Source: Nonomuraea aurantiaca (GTDB lineage Bacteria; Actinomycetota; Actinomycetes; Streptosporangiales; Streptosporangiaceae). Taken from it: a stretch of 64,000 nucleotides of DNA. Positions 8,060 to 15,849 of the stretch are shown piece by piece. Within the stretch, counting starts at the first letter, position 1; every line of letters begins with the position of its first letter. The DNA lies in contig NZ_JAIWNB010000001.1 of assembly GCF_020215705.1 (NCBI RefSeq), positions 372,001 to 436,000 of the forward strand, in the 5' to 3' direction. The notes under the pieces are model-generated. The model ran no database searches and was not told where the DNA came from. It worked only from the letters and a program-made list of their open reading frames with translations. The position numbers and the translations under genes are program-made.

Positions 8060-9250
8060 TCAGCCGTGCCTCACGTGATGGGGGGTCGGGCCAGATGGAA
8101 CGGTGTCGAGCATCGAGGCCTGCGCCAGGTAGGCGCGGGTGGATTCCGGATCGCCGGCGATGGCGCGCAGTCCGGCCATGGCCGCCGCCAGTTTGGTGTT
8201 GTCCCGGTCCTGCACACCGGCCACCCGCGCCTCGCTGCGCGGGATCACCCGGTTGACCAGTACGGTGCGCCGCCGCCAGGCCCACGCGTCCAGCGCGGCG
8301 GGTGCGGTGAATCCGCCGAGCACGGCCGCGAGCACCTGGCCGATCTCGACGGCGTCGTGGATGCCGGCGTTCATGTTCAGGCCGCCGGCCGTGGAGGTCA
8401 GGTGGGCGGCGTCACCGGCGAACAGCACTCGCCCGCACCGGTAGTCGCCCAGCACGCCGCGGGCCAGGCTGTAGCGGTCGGCCCCGATCACGCGGATCGG
8501 CGCCTGCTCCGTGGGCAGGGCACGGAACAGCAGCTTGGCCACGTTCTGGGGATTGAGCGGGTCGCGGGCATCGTGCGGGATCCTGATGATGATCCGCCAG
8601 TGATCGGGCAGCGCCAGCAGGCTGCACGACTGCCGGGAGTCGCGGATGTAGGTCAGCGGCGCCAGGCCGGGCAGCAGCGCGTCGAGCGGCGAGTCGGTGA
8701 AGACCCGCAGCGCCTGCGTCGGATACTCCGAGCGGGGGAACGGCAGGCCGAGCGAGCTGCGCACGGTGCTGTGCGCGCCGTCCGCCGCGACCACGTACCG
8801 GGCCCGCGCCCACGTACGGCCGATGCGCAGCCGGACGCCCGTGCCGCCCTCGGCCACTCCGTCGACCGGGGTGCCGAAGCGCACGTCCGCCTCCGGGTAG
8901 GCCGACAGCGCCTCCAGCAGCAGCGCGGTGAGCGTGGACTGCTCGGCGTGCAGCCGGAACGGGTGCTCGGTCAGGCCGTCGAGGCTGCCCATCAGCATCT
9001 CGGCCAGCACCCGGCCCGCCCGGTCACGCCATTGCACCCGCTCCACCACCCGGCCACGGGCGATCAGCGCGGTGGCGATCCCGAGCTCCTCCAGCAGGTC
9101 GAGCGTGGCCGGGTGGAAGGTCGAGGCGCGCGACTGGCGGCCGAGGCCCGGCTCCCGTTCCAGCACCATCACCGGCACTCCGGCGCGGGCCAGGGTGAGC
9201 GCCGCGGTCAGCCCGACCGGGCCCGCGCCGACCACCGTGACGCCGTTCAT
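8060..9250 (-). CDS. FAD-dependent aromatic-type monooxygenase (PHBH-like group A)
   Basis: The ATG at 9250 overlaps the upstream stop as ATGA. The 396-aa protein begins with the dinucleotide-binding motif VVGAGPVGLTAALTLARAG, has the DG motif (VVAADGAHSTVRSSLGL, about residue 150) and the GD motif VLFAGDAAHLTSTAGGLNMN. These define single-component flavoprotein hydroxylases using FAD and NAD(P)H, usually on aromatic or polyketide-like substrates. The GD motif lacks the usual proline (TSTAGG). It is probably the oxidative tailoring step of the operon product or substrate; the substrate is unknown. Confidence 0.88.
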   Translation of the reverse strand: MNGVTVVGAGPVGLTAALTLARAGVPVMVLEREPGLGRQSRASTFHPATLDLLEELGIATALIARGRVVERVQWRDRAGRVLAEMLMGSLDGLTEHPFRLHAEQSTLTALLLEALSAYPEADVRFGTPVDGVAEGGTGVRLRIGRTWARARYVVAADGAHSTVRSSLGLPFPRSEYPTQALRVFTDSPLDALLPGLAPLTYIRDSRQSCSLLALPDHWRIIIRIPHDARDPLNPQNVAKLLFRALPTEQAPIRVIGADRYSLARGVLGDYRCGRVLFAGDAAHLTSTAGGLNMNAGIHDAVEIGQVLAAVLGGFTAPAALDAWAWRRRTVLVNRVIPRSEARVAGVQDRDNTKLAAAMAGLRAIAGDPESTRAYLAQASMLDTVPSGPTPHHVRHG

Positions 9251-9975
9251 GATGGCCGGCCCTGTGCCACCGGGCGGTGCGGCACCCGGCTGAGCGTGAC
9301 CGGCTGACCGGTCGCGTGCGCCAGCGCCCACCAGGCGCTGCACAGGTTCGAGGTGAGCAGGACTCGGTCGTTTCCGGCGCCCAGGGGGCCCAGCGCGGGC
9401 AGCGTGGACATCCCGGTGCCGCTGAACAGCACCACCGCGTCGGACGGCACGCCGGCCTGCTCCACCTGCTCGACCAGCTCGTTCGGTGTGACGGCGTACG
9501 GTGCGAAGCCGCCCTGCGCCCTGACCGGTATCACGCGGGAGACGTGCAGGCCGGCCGCCGCCCAGAACCGTTCGGCGAGTTCGGTGAGCCAGGGCTGATA
9601 CGGCGAGACGAGCACGAACTCCTGCGCCCCGATGTGCTCCAGCGCCTCCCGCGTCGCCAGGGTCGCCGAGGCGAACGGGATGCCCGCCTCACCGCTCAGC
9701 TTGTCGCACCTCGCGCGATCTTCCTCGGGTGCGAACAGATATCGCGAGCCGCTGCACGCCATGACCAGGGCGTCGAGCGGCAGGTCGCCGAACGAGCAGA
9801 TCATCGCGGGCAGGACCTCGTTGTAGCTCTCCAGCCGCTCCGCCAGGGTGAGGCCGGGGCGTACCGGGAAGCGGCTGACGTACATGTCGGCCCGGGACCC
9901 GAACAGGCGCGCCAGTTCGGGCTCCACCGACGGGTTCGCCGGCGGTACGAGCACGCCGACCCGGCCCCGGCTCAT
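9247..9975 (-). CDS. Maleate isomerase / arylmalonate decarboxylase-like protein (Asp/Glu racemase superfamily)
   Basis: The 242-aa product opens GVLVPPANPSVEPELARL, close to the N-terminus of maleate isomerases and arylmalonate decarboxylases. The first catalytic Cys is present (C74 in VMACSGSRYL). The second position, usually Cys, is Ser in VVLFSGTGMSTL. Family members isomerise or decarboxylate small dicarboxylic acids through cysteine chemistry. The gene overlaps its upstream neighbour (ATGA at 9972-9975) and its downstream neighbour (ATGA at 9247-9250). With one Cys replaced it may be a decarboxylase-type or altered enzyme; this is inference. Confidence 0.8.
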   Translation of the reverse strand: MSRGRVGVLVPPANPSVEPELARLFGSRADMYVSRFPVRPGLTLAERLESYNEVLPAMICSFGDLPLDALVMACSGSRYLFAPEEDRARCDKLSGEAGIPFASATLATREALEHIGAQEFVLVSPYQPWLTELAERFWAAAGLHVSRVIPVRAQGGFAPYAVTPNELVEQVEQAGVPSDAVVLFSGTGMSTLPALGPLGAGNDRVLLTSNLCSAWWALAHATGQPVTLSRVPHRPVAQGRPS

Positions 9976-10361
9976 CCCGCGCTCCCGGCCGGACCGAAGG
10001 CGGGCAGTTCCAGGGAGAACAGCTCACGTAAGGCGTCCGCGTAGCTCTCTCCCAGGGGGGAGCCGGCGTAGCTGGTCACCCGGTTGATCGGCTCGCACAG
10101 GAAGGCGTCGACCACTCGCTGGACGGCGTCCCTGATCTCGGCGCGGGCGGCCGCGTCCAGGCCGGGGGCACGGGAGGCCAGCCGCCCGAGCTCGGCGTCC
10201 GTGACGGCGGCCGCCTTGCGCTTCAGTGCTTGTACGACGGGGACGGTAGGCGGCACCGGCACCGTGGTGACCCTTCTGGAACCGTAAGGGCAGCGGAACG
10301 ACGCCCCCAGGACGTTCTCGCCCTCGCCGGCGGTGGCCCTGCGGGTCAGGGTGGCGGGCAT
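9972..10361 (-). CDS. Stand-alone glutamyl-tRNA reductase dimerisation-domain protein
   Basis: I place the start at ATG 10361, which overlaps the previous stop as TGATG; longer in-frame reading crosses two other genes and is a shadow. Of the 129 residues, about 36-120 match the C-terminal dimerisation domain of HemA: TVPVVQALKRKAAAVTDAEL, RLASRAPGLD, EIRDAVQRVVDAFLCEPINR and ESYADALRELFSLE. The catalytic and NADPH domains of HemA are absent, and the N-terminal 35 residues match nothing I know. It cannot make glutamate-1-semialdehyde alone. It could bind HemA or another partner. A remnant of a decayed hemA is less likely because both start and stop are neatly coupled to functional neighbours. 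Confidence 0.78.
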   Translation of the reverse strand: MPATLTRRATAGEGENVLGASFRCPYGSRRVTTVPVPPTVPVVQALKRKAAAVTDAELGRLASRAPGLDAAARAEIRDAVQRVVDAFLCEPINRVTSYAGSPLGESYADALRELFSLELPAFGPAGSAG

Positions 10362-10558
10362 CAGCAACCCGACCAAGCCGCGGCCCAGAACGCCGCCTCT
10401 CGACGCGCCCGCGCCTCGTCCCGGTCGGTGAGGACGAGCTGTATCTCGCCGCGCTCCACGCCTAGGAGATCCACCGCTGCCCCGATCACGGTATCGGCGA
10501 ACTCCCGTTGCCTGTCGACTGCTAGTCCTGCTGGGGATTCGACCTGGATGGTGAGCAT
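10361..10558 (-). CDS. Small 4-oxalocrotonate-tautomerase-like protein without N-terminal proline
   Basis: The 65-aa product starts MLTIQVESPAGLAVDRQREF after a good ribosome site (GGAGG five bases before the ATG). Its beta-alpha-beta pattern and spacing (ADTVIGAAVDLLGVERGEIQLVLTD) match the 4-OT fold. Catalytic Pro1 is missing; Leu follows Met. Tautomerase activity by the usual base is therefore unlikely, while structural or altered chemistry remains possible. It is translationally coupled to the GluTR-domain gene. Confidence 0.62.
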   Translation of the reverse strand: MLTIQVESPAGLAVDRQREFADTVIGAAVDLLGVERGEIQLVLTDRDEARARREAAFWAAAWSGC

Positions 10559-10588
10559 GAGTACCTCCTGCGAAGGAGCCTGGGGGGT

Positions 10589-10918
10589 TCAGGGCACGTG
10601 GTGAAGCACCTGGTCGATCACGCTGATCGCCTGGTCCGACACCTGCCGTATGTGGCGAAGCCGATGGACGGTGCGCGCCGTCAGCTCGGGCGGGGCCTGC
10701 GGAGGCACGGGGGCCGCCTGGGTGGGGATGGCCTGCGTAGGTACGGTCTGCGTAGGTATGGCCTGTCGAGGGATCGTCTGTGCTGGGATGCTCTGGCGTG
10801 GAATCCTCGCGGGCTGTGTGTCGTCTGTGTCGGGCACCGCACTGGACGGCAGTACGTGCCTGGGCGAACGCACTTCGTAGGGATGCGGGTACGGCCTGCG
10901 GGTCTCGTTCGCGAGCAT
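10589..10918 (-). CDS. Small protein with Pro/Gln pentapeptide repeats
   Basis: The ATG at 10918 has AGGAG five bases upstream; a GTG at 10924 is possible. The 109-aa product has an N-terminal segment rich in Pro, Arg and Tyr, then about seven imperfect five-residue repeats of the form (I/V)P(R/T/A)Q(S/T/A) at roughly 40-75, and ends in a predicted amphipathic helix (ARTVHRLRHIRQVSDQAISV). There is no signal peptide or known domain. It sits between the exporter and the tautomerase-like gene. I do not recognise it. A scaffold or a precursor peptide are both conceivable. Confidence 0.6.
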   Translation of the reverse strand: MLANETRRPYPHPYEVRSPRHVLPSSAVPDTDDTQPARIPRQSIPAQTIPRQAIPTQTVPTQAIPTQAAPVPPQAPPELTARTVHRLRHIRQVSDQAISVIDQVLHHVP

Positions 10919-10929
10919 GATCACTCCTA

Positions 10930-12525
10930 TCAGCGCTGGTCAAGGGCCCGGAACTCGGACGGATCGCGGACACCGAAGCGGGCCAGCTCGTGCTCGGCCT
11001 CGCTGCGGACCTGGACGAAGCTGTCGCGGAGCTCGGCGAGCAGGCCGCGCAGCACGACCAGCTCCGCCTCCGCTTCGCGCAGGGAGGGACGGCGTGGCCG
11101 GTTGCTGGTGGCCGCGACGGCTACCCGGATCAGCGCCGCGACGCCGAGCAGGACCGCCACCGCCAGGCAGGCCACCAGCACCGTGGAGAAGCCCGGCATC
11201 GGTCCGGCCAGCATGGGATGGTCGACCAGCACCGAGGCGCCGGCCACGCCGATGGCTCCGCCGAGCATGCGTGCGGTGTTGATCGCGCCGACCGCCGAGG
11301 CGTACTGGGTGGGATCGGCGGCCATCGAGCCGACCATGAACGTTCCGGTGGACAGGAAGCCGAACCCGGTGCCCAGCATGACCGCGCCCAGCAGGCACCA
11401 CAGGTTCGGGTACGGCTGGGCCAGCATCAGCGCGCAGCCCGTGCCGAGGATGAGGGCCCCGCCGTAGATGACGCCGTTGATGCCGATGCGCCGGCTGATC
11501 GGTGCGGCGATCGGGCTCGACACGATCATGGCGATGGAGATCGGGGTGAGCCAGAGGCCGATGGTGCTCGCGTCGAACTCGGCGTTGCGCAGGTAGAGCG
11601 GCCCCATGGCCAGCACGACGAAGGACGCGGCTCCGTACATGCAGGAGGTGGCGCCGGCCCACAGGAAGCCGGGACGCCGCCACAGGCTCATGTCGATCGC
11701 TCCGGCGCGATGCCGCCACGAGATCGCGATGGCCCCGGCCAGCAGCAGCCCGCCGCCTCCCGCGCACGCCAGCGTGCGCGCGGAGGTCCAGCCCCACAGG
11801 CTGCCCTGGGAGATGGCCAGCACCGCTCCCGCGACCGCGCCGATCAGCAGGACCGCGCCGAACAGGTCGGGTACGCCCTGCCTGGTGCCGCGGTTGCGGG
11901 GCAGCGCGGGGGTGAGCATGAGCAGCGCCGCCGCGAGTCCCGCGCCGGGCAGGTAGAGGCCGCGCCAGCCGTACTCGGTCAGCAGCCAGCCACCGCCCGC
12001 CTGCAGGGCCAGGGCCCCGATGCCGGACGACGCGCTCCACAGCGCGATGGCTCCGGCACGGCGGTTGGCGGGCAGCTCGCCGAGCAGCAGCGCCAGCGAG
12101 GCGGGGAACATCAGCGCCGCGCCCACTCCCTGCGCCACCCGTCCGGCCAGGAGCAGCGTCCAGGACGGGGCGGCGATGACCGTCGTCGCGCCCAGCCCGT
12201 ACAGGGCCAGTCCGAGCGCGAGCACGCTGCGCCTGCCCAGCAGGTCGGCGAAGCGTCCGGCGGTGGCGAGCAGTGCGGCGACCGCGGCGAAGTTGACCGT
12301 GCTCACCCAGGTGACCTCGGACAGCGGCAGCGCGGCCGCCAGCGGGTCGCGGCTGAGCACGGGGATCGCCAGCGTCGTCGCGGTGCTGTCCGCCATGATC
12401 GCGACCACCACCCCGGAGGCGACCAGCCGCAGTACGGCGAATCGCCCCCGGAGTCGGCGAGCCGGCGGCATCGCGGGCACCATCGTGGGACCGGCGACGC
12501 CCTCGCGGATGGGCGTCAAGGTCAT
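10930..12525 (-). CDS. MFS drug/metabolite exporter, DHA2 (14-TM) type
   Basis: The ATG at 12525 overlaps the upstream stop (ATGA). The 531-aa protein has about 14 hydrophobic segments and the MFS motif A analogue FADLLGRRSVLALGLALYG, followed by motif C-like GRVAQGVGAALMFPASLALLLGE, as in EmrB/QacA proteins. These expel small molecules with proton motive force. The last 70 residues form a charged, probably coiled-coil cytoplasmic tail (SLREAEAELVVLRGLLAELR), which is unusual for the family. Its place in the operon suggests it exports the product of the flanking enzymes or protects against their substrate. Confidence 0.88.
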   Translation of the reverse strand: MTLTPIREGVAGPTMVPAMPPARRLRGRFAVLRLVASGVVVAIMADSTATTLAIPVLSRDPLAAALPLSEVTWVSTVNFAAVAALLATAGRFADLLGRRSVLALGLALYGLGATTVIAAPSWTLLLAGRVAQGVGAALMFPASLALLLGELPANRRAGAIALWSASSGIGALALQAGGGWLLTEYGWRGLYLPGAGLAAALLMLTPALPRNRGTRQGVPDLFGAVLLIGAVAGAVLAISQGSLWGWTSARTLACAGGGGLLLAGAIAISWRHRAGAIDMSLWRRPGFLWAGATSCMYGAASFVVLAMGPLYLRNAEFDASTIGLWLTPISIAMIVSSPIAAPISRRIGINGVIYGGALILGTGCALMLAQPYPNLWCLLGAVMLGTGFGFLSTGTFMVGSMAADPTQYASAVGAINTARMLGGAIGVAGASVLVDHPMLAGPMPGFSTVLVACLAVAVLLGVAALIRVAVAATSNRPRRPSLREAEAELVVLRGLLAELRDSFVQVRSEAEHELARFGVRDPSEFRALDQR

Positions 12526-13298
12526 CGGGCCGACTCCGCGTAGCTGAGTTCGGGCTCGACCGGGGCCGGGGCGGGTTCGGCGGGAACCGTTGCCGGGCTG
12601 TTGTTCGGCACGCTCGCGGCGACGACCCGCTCGGACAGGCCGACGTCCCGCCCGTTCTCGCGGATCCTGGTCGGCACCTCGCCGCCGGCCAGCGTGAGAG
12701 CGACCTGCGTGGCCAGGCTCAGGTGCTCGGCACAGCGGCGGGCCACCTTGGCCTCCAGGCCGGCGATCTGCGCCAGCCGGAGCCGCAGCGACTCCACGGT
12801 CGCGGTGCGTTCGAGGCCGTCGAGATCGGCGAGCCGGTCAGGCCAGCGCAGCGAGCGGCTGAGCTGTTCCTCCACCTCGAGGACGATCTCGTCGATGGAC
12901 AGGTCCCGGTCCTTCAGCGGGTTGGCGATCATGACGGCCATGACCGCGGTCTGGTCGAAGTCGGCCAGCCGCCCCTTCAGCGCCGAGGCCAGCATGCGGG
13001 CGCGGTGGTGCAGGCAGTCGGCGCTCCAACCGAGCACCAGCAGGCGGTCGGTGCTCGCCTCCGTGTGCCACCCGGCGAGCCTCAGCTCGCGGGCCATCCG
13101 GTGTTGCACGCTCCAGCGGTCAGGGGTGTCCTCCACCCAGACCTGTACGCCGCCAAGTGGCAGCTCCGCTACATGAATCACGTTCCTTTCAGGGGCCGCC
13201 CGAGCGCAGACGCGTCTGATCACGCCGGCCTGCGCGGGGGGAGCCGGATTCTTCGAGAACCAGGAACGGACCTTGGAATCGACGGAATCGACGGTCAC
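12522..13298 (-). CDS. Hypothetical protein, first gene of the hem-like operon
   Basis: The GTG at 13298 has GGAGG nine bases upstream. The 258-aa product is soluble and charged. A central region (GGVQVWVEDTPDRWSVQHRM, LAGWHTEASTDRLLVLGWSA) looks mixed alpha/beta; a helical part follows (RLADLDGLERTATVESLRLR) and the C-terminus is Pro/Ala-rich. I do not recognise a family. It overlaps the exporter gene by four bases, so it is made together with it. A regulatory or scaffolding role is possible but unsupported. Confidence 0.75.
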   Translation of the reverse strand: MTVDSVDSKVRSWFSKNPAPPAQAGVIRRVCARAAPERNVIHVAELPLGGVQVWVEDTPDRWSVQHRMARELRLAGWHTEASTDRLLVLGWSADCLHHRARMLASALKGRLADFDQTAVMAVMIANPLKDRDLSIDEIVLEVEEQLSRSLRWPDRLADLDGLERTATVESLRLRLAQIAGLEAKVARRCAEHLSLATQVALTLAGGEVPTRIRENGRDVGLSERVVAASVPNNSPATVPAEPAPAPVEPELSYAESAR

Positions 13299-13357
13299 GT
13301 CCGGCCACCTCCTCGCCGGAGACTCTCCAGAACCCTCCGGCTGTCAAGTCTCACTTA

Positions 13358-13378
13358 CCACGATCAGTACGATAGTGG
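13358..13378. promoter_or_regulatory. Candidate operator in the divergent promoter region
   Basis: An imperfect palindrome CCAC-N-ATC-N5-GAT-N-GTGG sits between the operon start (13298) and the regulator start (13517). Its half-sites are exact. It is the best candidate binding site for the divergently encoded double-HTH regulator. Confidence 0.45.
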
Positions 13379-13396
13379 GTGTACCCGGCTCGTTGT

Positions 13397-13425
13397 GTCA
13401 ACTGACAGTTTTCGTATATGTTGAC
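13397..13425. promoter_or_regulatory. Second inverted repeat with candidate promoter
   Basis: GTCAAC and GTTGAC flank a 17-bp AT-rich core containing TATATG, which would serve as a -10 hexamer about 16 bp after TTGTGT at 13393-13398 for rightward transcription of the regulator. On the other strand TTGACA overlaps the same repeat. A repressor bound here would cover both directions. Confidence 0.4.
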
Positions 13426-13516
13426 CTCCCCCTGCGGAGTTTCGCGCCCCGCAGGGCAGGGGACGGCGAGCCAGGCTTCCTTTACGCTGGAGGCTCCTGG
13501 CGGCTGGGAGGTACGA

Positions 13517-14764
13517 GTGGCGAACTTCGCCGAGCGACTCGGTCTCGCTATGAGCAAGCGCGGGTTCACGGGGGCGCAACTCGCCGCGGCCCTCACCGAA
13601 GCCGGCATCCCGATCACGCGTGCCTATGTCAGCCAGTTGCGCACGGGCAAGCAGACCAACCCGACCCTCCAGGTGCTGCGCGCCCTGGCCGCCTGCCTCC
13701 AGGTGAGCGTGGGCTGGCTGCTGGGCGAGGACGCCACGGAATCGGGCGCGGTCGAGGAGCTCCAGCTGCGGGCCGCCGCCATCGGCGCGTCGGCCGCCGG
13801 GCTGTCCGACGGGTCGCTGACCATCCTGCGCGGCGTGATAGAGCTCGCGCGCGCGGCCGAGGGACTGCCCGACCAGCCCCCCGCCACCGCGGAGATCCCC
13901 GAGGCGGCCGCGCCGCTGACCGCGCCGCAGCGTGAGGCGCTCGGCGACCGCCTGCGCAACCTGCGGCTGATCGCGCGCATGTCGCCGGAGGAGGTCGAGA
14001 CCTCCCTGGGCAGAGGGGCCGCCGCCATCGGCGCGATAGAGGAGGGCCGCGTCGCGCCCGCGCCGGTCACGGTCGAGCGCCTGCTCACCCTCTATGGCGT
14101 GACCGCCCCGCCCACCCGCGAATACGTCCTGTCGCTGGCCCGCGGCGAACGCCCGCCCTCCTGGTACGACGCCGGCTCCGTGCCCGTCTGGATGGCCGCC
14201 ACCTACGCCCTGGAGCAGCGGGCGTCGCTGATCCGCACGTACCAGACCCAGATCGTCCCCCCGCTGCTGCAGACCGAGGCCTACGCGCGGGCCGCCATCG
14301 AGGTGTCGGGCAGCGCCGGCCTCGGCCAGACGTCGGCCGACGCGGCGGTGCGCCTGATCCGGTCCCGCCAGGCGCTGCTGAACCACGGCGACGGGCCCGT
14401 GCTGTGGGCGGTGATCGACGAGAGCGTCCTGCTGCGCTCGATCGCCGACCCCGAGACGCAGGCCGCTCAGCTCGACCGGCTGATCGAGTACGCGAAGCGG
14501 CCCAACATCTCCCTGCACGTCGTGCCGATCGACGATCCGATCTTCCTGCCCCGTTGCGGTCCGTTCACCATGTGGCGCTTCCCGGAGGCCTTCGAGCCCG
14601 ATGTGGCCTGCGCCCACGCCATCGAATCGGATGAAGTGATCACCGACGCGACCGCGGTGGAGGCCTACCACCAGGCGTTTACCAAGTTGTCGGTCTCCAC
14701 CACCATGGGCGACGAGACGCACGAGCTGCTGTATGCGCACCGTGACCGTCTGAGCCACCGGTGA
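13517..14764 (+). CDS. XRE-family regulator with two HTH domains and a DUF5753 C-terminus
   Basis: The GTG at 13517 has GGGAGG five bases upstream; the open frame begins earlier, at 13418. The 415-aa product has a first HTH (about 1-70) with ITRAYVSQLRTGKQTNPTLQ, similar in style to the EspR N-terminal HTH. A second XRE HTH follows (about 138-200, LRNLRLIARMSPEEVETSLG). The DUF5753 effector region ends the protein (TYQTQIVPPLLQTEAYARAA, RQALLNHGDGPVLWAVIDES, FLPRCGPFTMWRFPE). Most DUF5753 regulators have one HTH and about 280 residues. It is divergent from the hem-like operon and probably controls it. Confidence 0.88.
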   Translation: MANFAERLGLAMSKRGFTGAQLAAALTEAGIPITRAYVSQLRTGKQTNPTLQVLRALAACLQVSVGWLLGEDATESGAVEELQLRAAAIGASAAGLSDGSLTILRGVIELARAAEGLPDQPPATAEIPEAAAPLTAPQREALGDRLRNLRLIARMSPEEVETSLGRGAAAIGAIEEGRVAPAPVTVERLLTLYGVTAPPTREYVLSLARGERPPSWYDAGSVPVWMAATYALEQRASLIRTYQTQIVPPLLQTEAYARAAIEVSGSAGLGQTSADAAVRLIRSRQALLNHGDGPVLWAVIDESVLLRSIADPETQAAQLDRLIEYAKRPNISLHVVPIDDPIFLPRCGPFTMWRFPEAFEPDVACAHAIESDEVITDATAVEAYHQAFTKLSVSTTMGDETHELLYAHRDRLSHR

Positions 14765-14789
14765 TCTGACACTCCCTAGCACGAAAAAC

Positions 14790-14807
14790 GGGAAATGGAT
14801 ATTTCCC
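14790..14807. terminator. AT-rich hairpin between regulator and methyltransferase
   Basis: GGGAAAT-GGAT-ATTTCCC is a perfect 7-bp stem followed by AACAA-ATA-TTGTT, another small inverted repeat, in an unusually AT-rich stretch (14780-14870). It could end the regulator transcript or act as an operator for the next gene. Confidence 0.5.
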
Positions 14808-14938
14808 AACAAATATTGTTCTTCGTATTGTCAGATCCTGAGGTTGATGGATCATTGGTATTGTTGGGCCAAATTGAGTGGGGTCAGTGGGACCGACTTT
14901 CCCGTGAGATACGGCGAGGGGAAAGGGGCAACACTCAA

Positions 14939-15769
14939 ATGCGTCAGCGTGCCATCCGAAATCTGACCAACCTTGACACCACCCGCGCGAGTGTCACCCG
15001 AATACTCGACGCCGCCGCGGGAGGGAAGAACCACTTCGAGGTTGACAGTGCTGCGGTGCGCCGTTACGACGAGGCGGTTCCGGTCACCGGTTCCGCCGCG
15101 CGAGCTGTTCTGCGTTACCTGGCGCGGGTGGTCGCCCACCTGGCCGGCTCCGGCATCGACCAGTTCCTGATCATCGGCAGTGGCGTGCCCAGCGCGCTGC
15201 CGCCCGGACGTCAGTTACACGACGTCGCCCGTGGCGCGTCCGCCGCGTCCGATGTGCGCGTCGTCTATGTCGAGAACGACCCCTTGATACTGGCCAGTGC
15301 CCGCGTCACCATCGAGCCACTCAACGACCTCGTACGGGTGGTGGAGGGCGACATCCGGCAGATCGACGAGATGCTCGCCGACGAGGTCGTGGCCCGGTTC
15401 ATCGACTGGGAGCGGCCCGTGGGAGTGCTGCTCCTGTCCACCCATAGCCTCACCGACGACGAGCTGGCCTCCTTCGTGATCAAACGCCTGTGCCACGCGG
15501 TCGTGGACGGCAGCTACCTGGCGATCCTGCAGACCACCTTCGACGGAATCCCCGCCGAGCTGCTGCCCGCCATCAACGACCTGCTCGCGATGACGCTGCC
15601 GGGACACGTGATCCGCTCACGTGCGGAGGTGGCGGCCTTCCTGGACGGGCTGGAGCTGCTGGAACCGGGCCTGGTGTGGGTCCCGCAATGGCGACCCGAC
15701 GGCGACTCCGTGTGCGCGGACCAGCCGAGCTCGTCGGGCAATTACGGCGCCGTGGCCCGCCTTCCCTGA
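14939..15769 (+). CDS. SAM-dependent methyltransferase, DUF574 (Methyltransf_19) family
   Basis: I place the start at ATG 14939, after AAAGGGG; the longer frame from 14795 runs through an AT-rich hairpin region. The 276-aa product has the family layout: TRASVTRILDAAAGGKNHFEVD near the N-terminus (the D(Y/A)xxGGKxxF motif), then QFLIIGSGVPSALPPG as motif I, VRVVYVENDPLILASARV as motif II, and FIDWERPVGVLLLSTHSLTD. Members are common in actinomycetes, often beside XRE/DUF5753 regulators; their substrates are largely unknown. Confidence 0.82.
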   Translation: MRQRAIRNLTNLDTTRASVTRILDAAAGGKNHFEVDSAAVRRYDEAVPVTGSAARAVLRYLARVVAHLAGSGIDQFLIIGSGVPSALPPGRQLHDVARGASAASDVRVVYVENDPLILASARVTIEPLNDLVRVVEGDIRQIDEMLADEVVARFIDWERPVGVLLLSTHSLTDDELASFVIKRLCHAVVDGSYLAILQTTFDGIPAELLPAINDLLAMTLPGHVIRSRAEVAAFLDGLELLEPGLVWVPQWRPDGDSVCADQPSSSGNYGAVARLP

Positions 15770-15849
15770 CCCACCGGCCACGGCGCCTTCGCGGCCGTCA
15801 CACGGACGCCCGCCCCCGAGGGCCCGGCCCGACGATTCGGCGGGGCCCT

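Noticed and set aside
10362..10973. N-terminal extension of the GluTR-domain frame upstream of 10361
   Set aside because: It reads through the tautomerase-like and repeat-peptide genes in another frame; the coupled ATG at 10361 explains the gene.
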